Made by a program: the position numbers and the translations under genes. The notes beneath the pieces are model-generated. The model was not told the DNA's origin. It saw nothing but the letters and a program-made list of their open reading frames with translations, and did not search any database. Source: Mitosporidium daphniae (lineage: Eukaryota; Microsporidia). Taken from it: a stretch of DNA of 33,691 bases. Positions 31,473-33,691 of this stretch are shown here, piece after piece (within the stretch, counting starts at the first letter, position 1; each line of letters opens with the position of its first letter). The DNA lies in the NCBI RefSeq assembly GCF_000760515.2, contig NW_013546301.1, positions 1 to 33,691 of the forward strand. The letters run 5' to 3'.

Positions 31473-32337
31473 TTATTGCCTTAGCCTGAGAAATAGGGCG
31501 TGTTTTGAGAATGGACTATCTGGCGGAAGATACTTGTCATAAAAATTTACAAGAAACGATTCGCCCTTAAATCCAAACCGGTTATATAGTATCAATGCAG
31601 GGTTATTTACAAACACATGGAGCGTGATGTCGGTTTCGGGACACTCCTATTTGATGAGCGCTGGTTGACAAACCTTAATTAAATGGTACAGAATGGTTGC
31701 CCCAACGCCTACCCTTTGCCAGTCTGGATGGACGATCAAATGCGAAAGATATCCGGAAGACGAGATCAAACCCGCACCGATGACCAATGATTGATACTTG
31801 GCTATGACCGTGTATTCTGGCGCGAACAGGGCATCCTTTACTAGAGAACGTTATTATCCAACCAAATACCATCTATGCCAGGCCAAAAGAATTGACACAG
31901 CAACGAATTGACGCAGCTAAGATCTTTTTCACAAAGTCGCAGATACTGGATTGAGTGTGCACACTTGTGTGTATTCGCAGGATTGACTCTGCCAAGCAGT
32001 TCTTTGTGAAGAGCAAGTTTCCTGGGAAGAGAAAGTAGCGACATAACAGAAAGAGTGACGGGAATATCATATCCCAGTCGCTGGCTATATATTTCTTTGG
32101 GGGGCTTGCTTTTCTTCTCTTTGGTAAAGGAGGATGTCTCTATTTTATAATTTGGTGTGAATGGCTTCTCCAGGGCCTGTATGGGTTCCCTGCTAGACAG
32201 ATACGATAGGAAAAATTTGAAAATCGAATTATCTAGTCAAAAAGTGTCATCGGGGACGTACTGTGTGAAATATCAACATCATTGCTGGCGGAAGGATCTG
32301 GAATTGGGATATTTTCCCAATAAGAAAGCGGGTCCAT
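31473..32337 (-). CDS. KAT14: KAT14/CSRP2BP-like GNAT acetyltransferase
   Basis: Predicted 259-residue acetyltransferase assembled from four exons; introns 32233-32261, 31841-31869 and 31647-31673 (29, 29, 27 nt). The C-terminal GNAT domain is clear: FFWPGIDVKDALFAPEYTVI, LVIGAGLISSSGYLSHLIVH, PDWQRVGVGATILYHLIKEC (acetyl-CoA loop QRVGVG), PETDITLHVFVNNPALILYN, RFGFKGESFLVNFYDKYLPP and a KHALFLRLRQ end. The ending FYDKYLP...KHAFFLRLR is characteristic of KAT14, a subunit of the animal ATAC complex. The N-terminus, starting MDPLSYWENIPIP, is short. Because each exon is small no single ORF reveals the gene. Its start lies 23 bp after the CPSF2 stop, same strand. Confidence 0.85.
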
Positions 32338-32360
32338 ACAATTGAAAAGTTGAGAATTTA

Positions 32361-33663
32361 TTACAATTTAAGTGTGGTTTGGGAGACCAGCCTTTTCAGA
32401 TGCAAATAGTCGGGCGAAAGGTCTCCAAAAATGTTGAGCTCGCCCCTGGGATTTTTGGAAATCTCAGCAATCGACGCTGAACCCCTGTGGACCATCAGTG
32501 TAGATGTGGCCTCGTTAAGGATGCATCGCAAATAAGGCAAGACGGAGGCGATTTGCGCGCGTAGTGTTAACAAAGAGAGGTTCCCGTTAATTATTTGAAT
32601 CGATCCAAAGTCAGCGGGCTTTATGACGGGATCGTATTTGGAAAAAAGAAGTGCCACAATATCATCATCCTTTTTCTCAATTTCATGAACCGGCAACGGC
32701 TCCAATATGTACTTTGTGCCCTCATCATCATCATCCTTTGTCGATGGCATGGTGGCCATTTTGCCTTTAATCCGTGCAATTTCTACATTTTCCTTGGAGT
32801 GGAACACGAGCGACGAGATCAGAGACTCGGAAAGCGTGATGTGGAATATGTTGGTCAATTCAGAAATATTGATCCTCTTTCCCTCTACAAGAGCAAGAAC
32901 GATTTCTTTTGATGATGGCGAGGAAGAGGCCGTAGATAGGTCGTCGCCCTCGTCAATGTAGACGTCCGAAAATGCCAACTTGTACCATTGTGAAAGATAA
33001 ATCGTTTCATCTGAGCCTCCATGTAACAAAATCAATTTTTTTGGCATCAATTGCGTTAAGAGGGACTTCAAGGCCCTTCCATCGGACCTGATGAAATAAT
33101 CAGTCCACTTAAATGAACATTCAATCTTTGAGCTTGTGGAAAATGGAAATTCCTTCACAAGCCGACAATAGGGATCCGAAATGACGTCTTCGTTTTCCTT
33201 TGCGCCCAATGAATTGAGGGGATCCGACGAGAGGACACCAAGGATAGAAAGTTGATCTCCCAAGCTGGGCTGATGCTTCTGGGACAACGTGGAGGCTGCA
33301 ATTTCGAGCGAGGAAGTATCGGTCTTTTGTTGGTCAAATGAAAACATGGGCCAATCTGCTGGATCCAGTAGTTCCCCATAAGCAGATAGAGGCCGTCTTT
33401 TCTCTTTGTGTGGGAAAATGAACCCATTGGACATGGTGAAGCTTGCCATCCGCGAAGACGGGTGTGTTTTGTCGAGAAATCCGCTTTTCAAGGACGGATC
33501 TGCTACAGACCTACCAGGCTGCGGTTCATTTTCATCATCGTGGTTTTGGTTGTCTTCCTCATGCAGATCCTCATCCTCTTCTTCTTCATCTTCTGCCTCA
33601 ATGGTGGAATGCATTTCCTTTTTTGAAAGCTTTGGAATCTCTTCCTCGGAGAGCACAATTCTC
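32361..33663 (-). CDS. CFT2: CPSF2/Cft2 mRNA 3'-end processing factor, 3' exon
   Basis: Last large exon (434 codons) of the non-catalytic metallo-beta-lactamase/beta-CASP partner of the CPSF73 endonuclease. Starts at a splice acceptor at 33664/33663 reading RIVLSEEEIPKLSK; the intron and 5' exons are outside the window. CPSF100 traits: acidic stretch EAEDEEEEDEDLHEED, then FPHKEKRRPLSAYGELLDPA (the YGE-I motif before the C-terminal half), CSFKWTDYFIRSDGRALKSL and LMPKKLILLHGGSDET. The MBL catalytic region lies outside. The C-terminal domain ends LVSQTTLKL. Upstream of the acceptor TCTAAT and two possible AGs are visible. Confidence 0.9.
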
Positions 33664-33691
33664 CTGTAATACTAAATTAGATGAATTTGTT

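Overview
This window is a gene-dense stretch of a small eukaryotic nuclear genome. About 29 protein genes fill 33.7 kb, every gap between genes is under 300 bp, and most genes carry spliceosomal introns of only 21-42 nt. The gene set is fungal in flavour: a Spa2-like polarisome scaffold, verprolin, an Slt2-type MAP kinase, frequenin, Ump1 and an Sky1-type SR-protein kinase. Mitochondrial functions (Cym1/PreP, a CDK5RAP1-like tRNA methylthiotransferase with a presequence, HMG-CoA lyase) and an ER Hsp90 are also present, and the latter is normally missing from yeasts. Tiny introns, tiny intergenic gaps and retained mitochondrial genes together suggest a deep-branching fungal relative of Microsporidia, such as a Mitosporidium- or Paramicrosporidium-like rozellomycete. 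That placement is inference from gene content and architecture; I could not run a phylogeny. No rRNA, tRNA, CRISPR array or transposon was recognised, and no viral fossil.

Layout. 1-7.1 kb, plus strand: 3' half of the mitochondrial presequence protease (Cym1), frequenin/NCS-1, an acidic unknown protein, a Spa2-like polarisome protein with six introns, and exosome subunit Csl4. 7.1-13.4 kb: an RluA-type pseudouridine synthase (minus), a CTK1/CDK12-type kinase, an SRPK-type kinase, a small Pmp3-like membrane protein (minus) and HMG-CoA lyase. 13.5-18.9 kb: a secreted repeat protein, verprolin/WIP (minus), ER Hsp90 (GRP94) and the checkpoint protein Bub3 (minus). 18.9-22.6 kb: a small coiled-coil candidate, a multi-pass membrane protein, an 85-residue unknown, and an Slt2-like MAP kinase (minus) with a Ser-Glu-Tyr activation motif. 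22.7-27.8 kb: CDK5RAP1/MiaB-like enzyme (minus), PLP-homeostasis protein (PROSC/YggS), APC/C subunit Cdc23/APC8 (minus) and proteasome chaperone Ump1 (minus). 27.9-33.7 kb: a forkhead factor, an unknown minus-strand gene, a second secreted (His-rich) protein, Arf1, a KAT14-like GNAT acetyltransferase (minus) and the 3' part of CPSF2/Cft2 (minus).

The genes do not form operons; they are unrelated housekeeping, signalling and cytoskeletal genes packed tightly. Two convergent pairs end 4-5 bp apart, and one divergent pair has start codons separated by only 12 bp. The most unusual content is the pair of secreted proteins at 13.6 and 30.1 kb: both have signal peptides, Cys/charge-rich cores and a low-complexity tail, and their promoters share a GATAAATT-(2-3 nt)-GCAATT element plus a TATA box. 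I infer they are divergent members of one co-regulated secreted family. Splice models below were built by hand; each was accepted only if it restored the reading frame, usually with recognisable family sequence on both sides.
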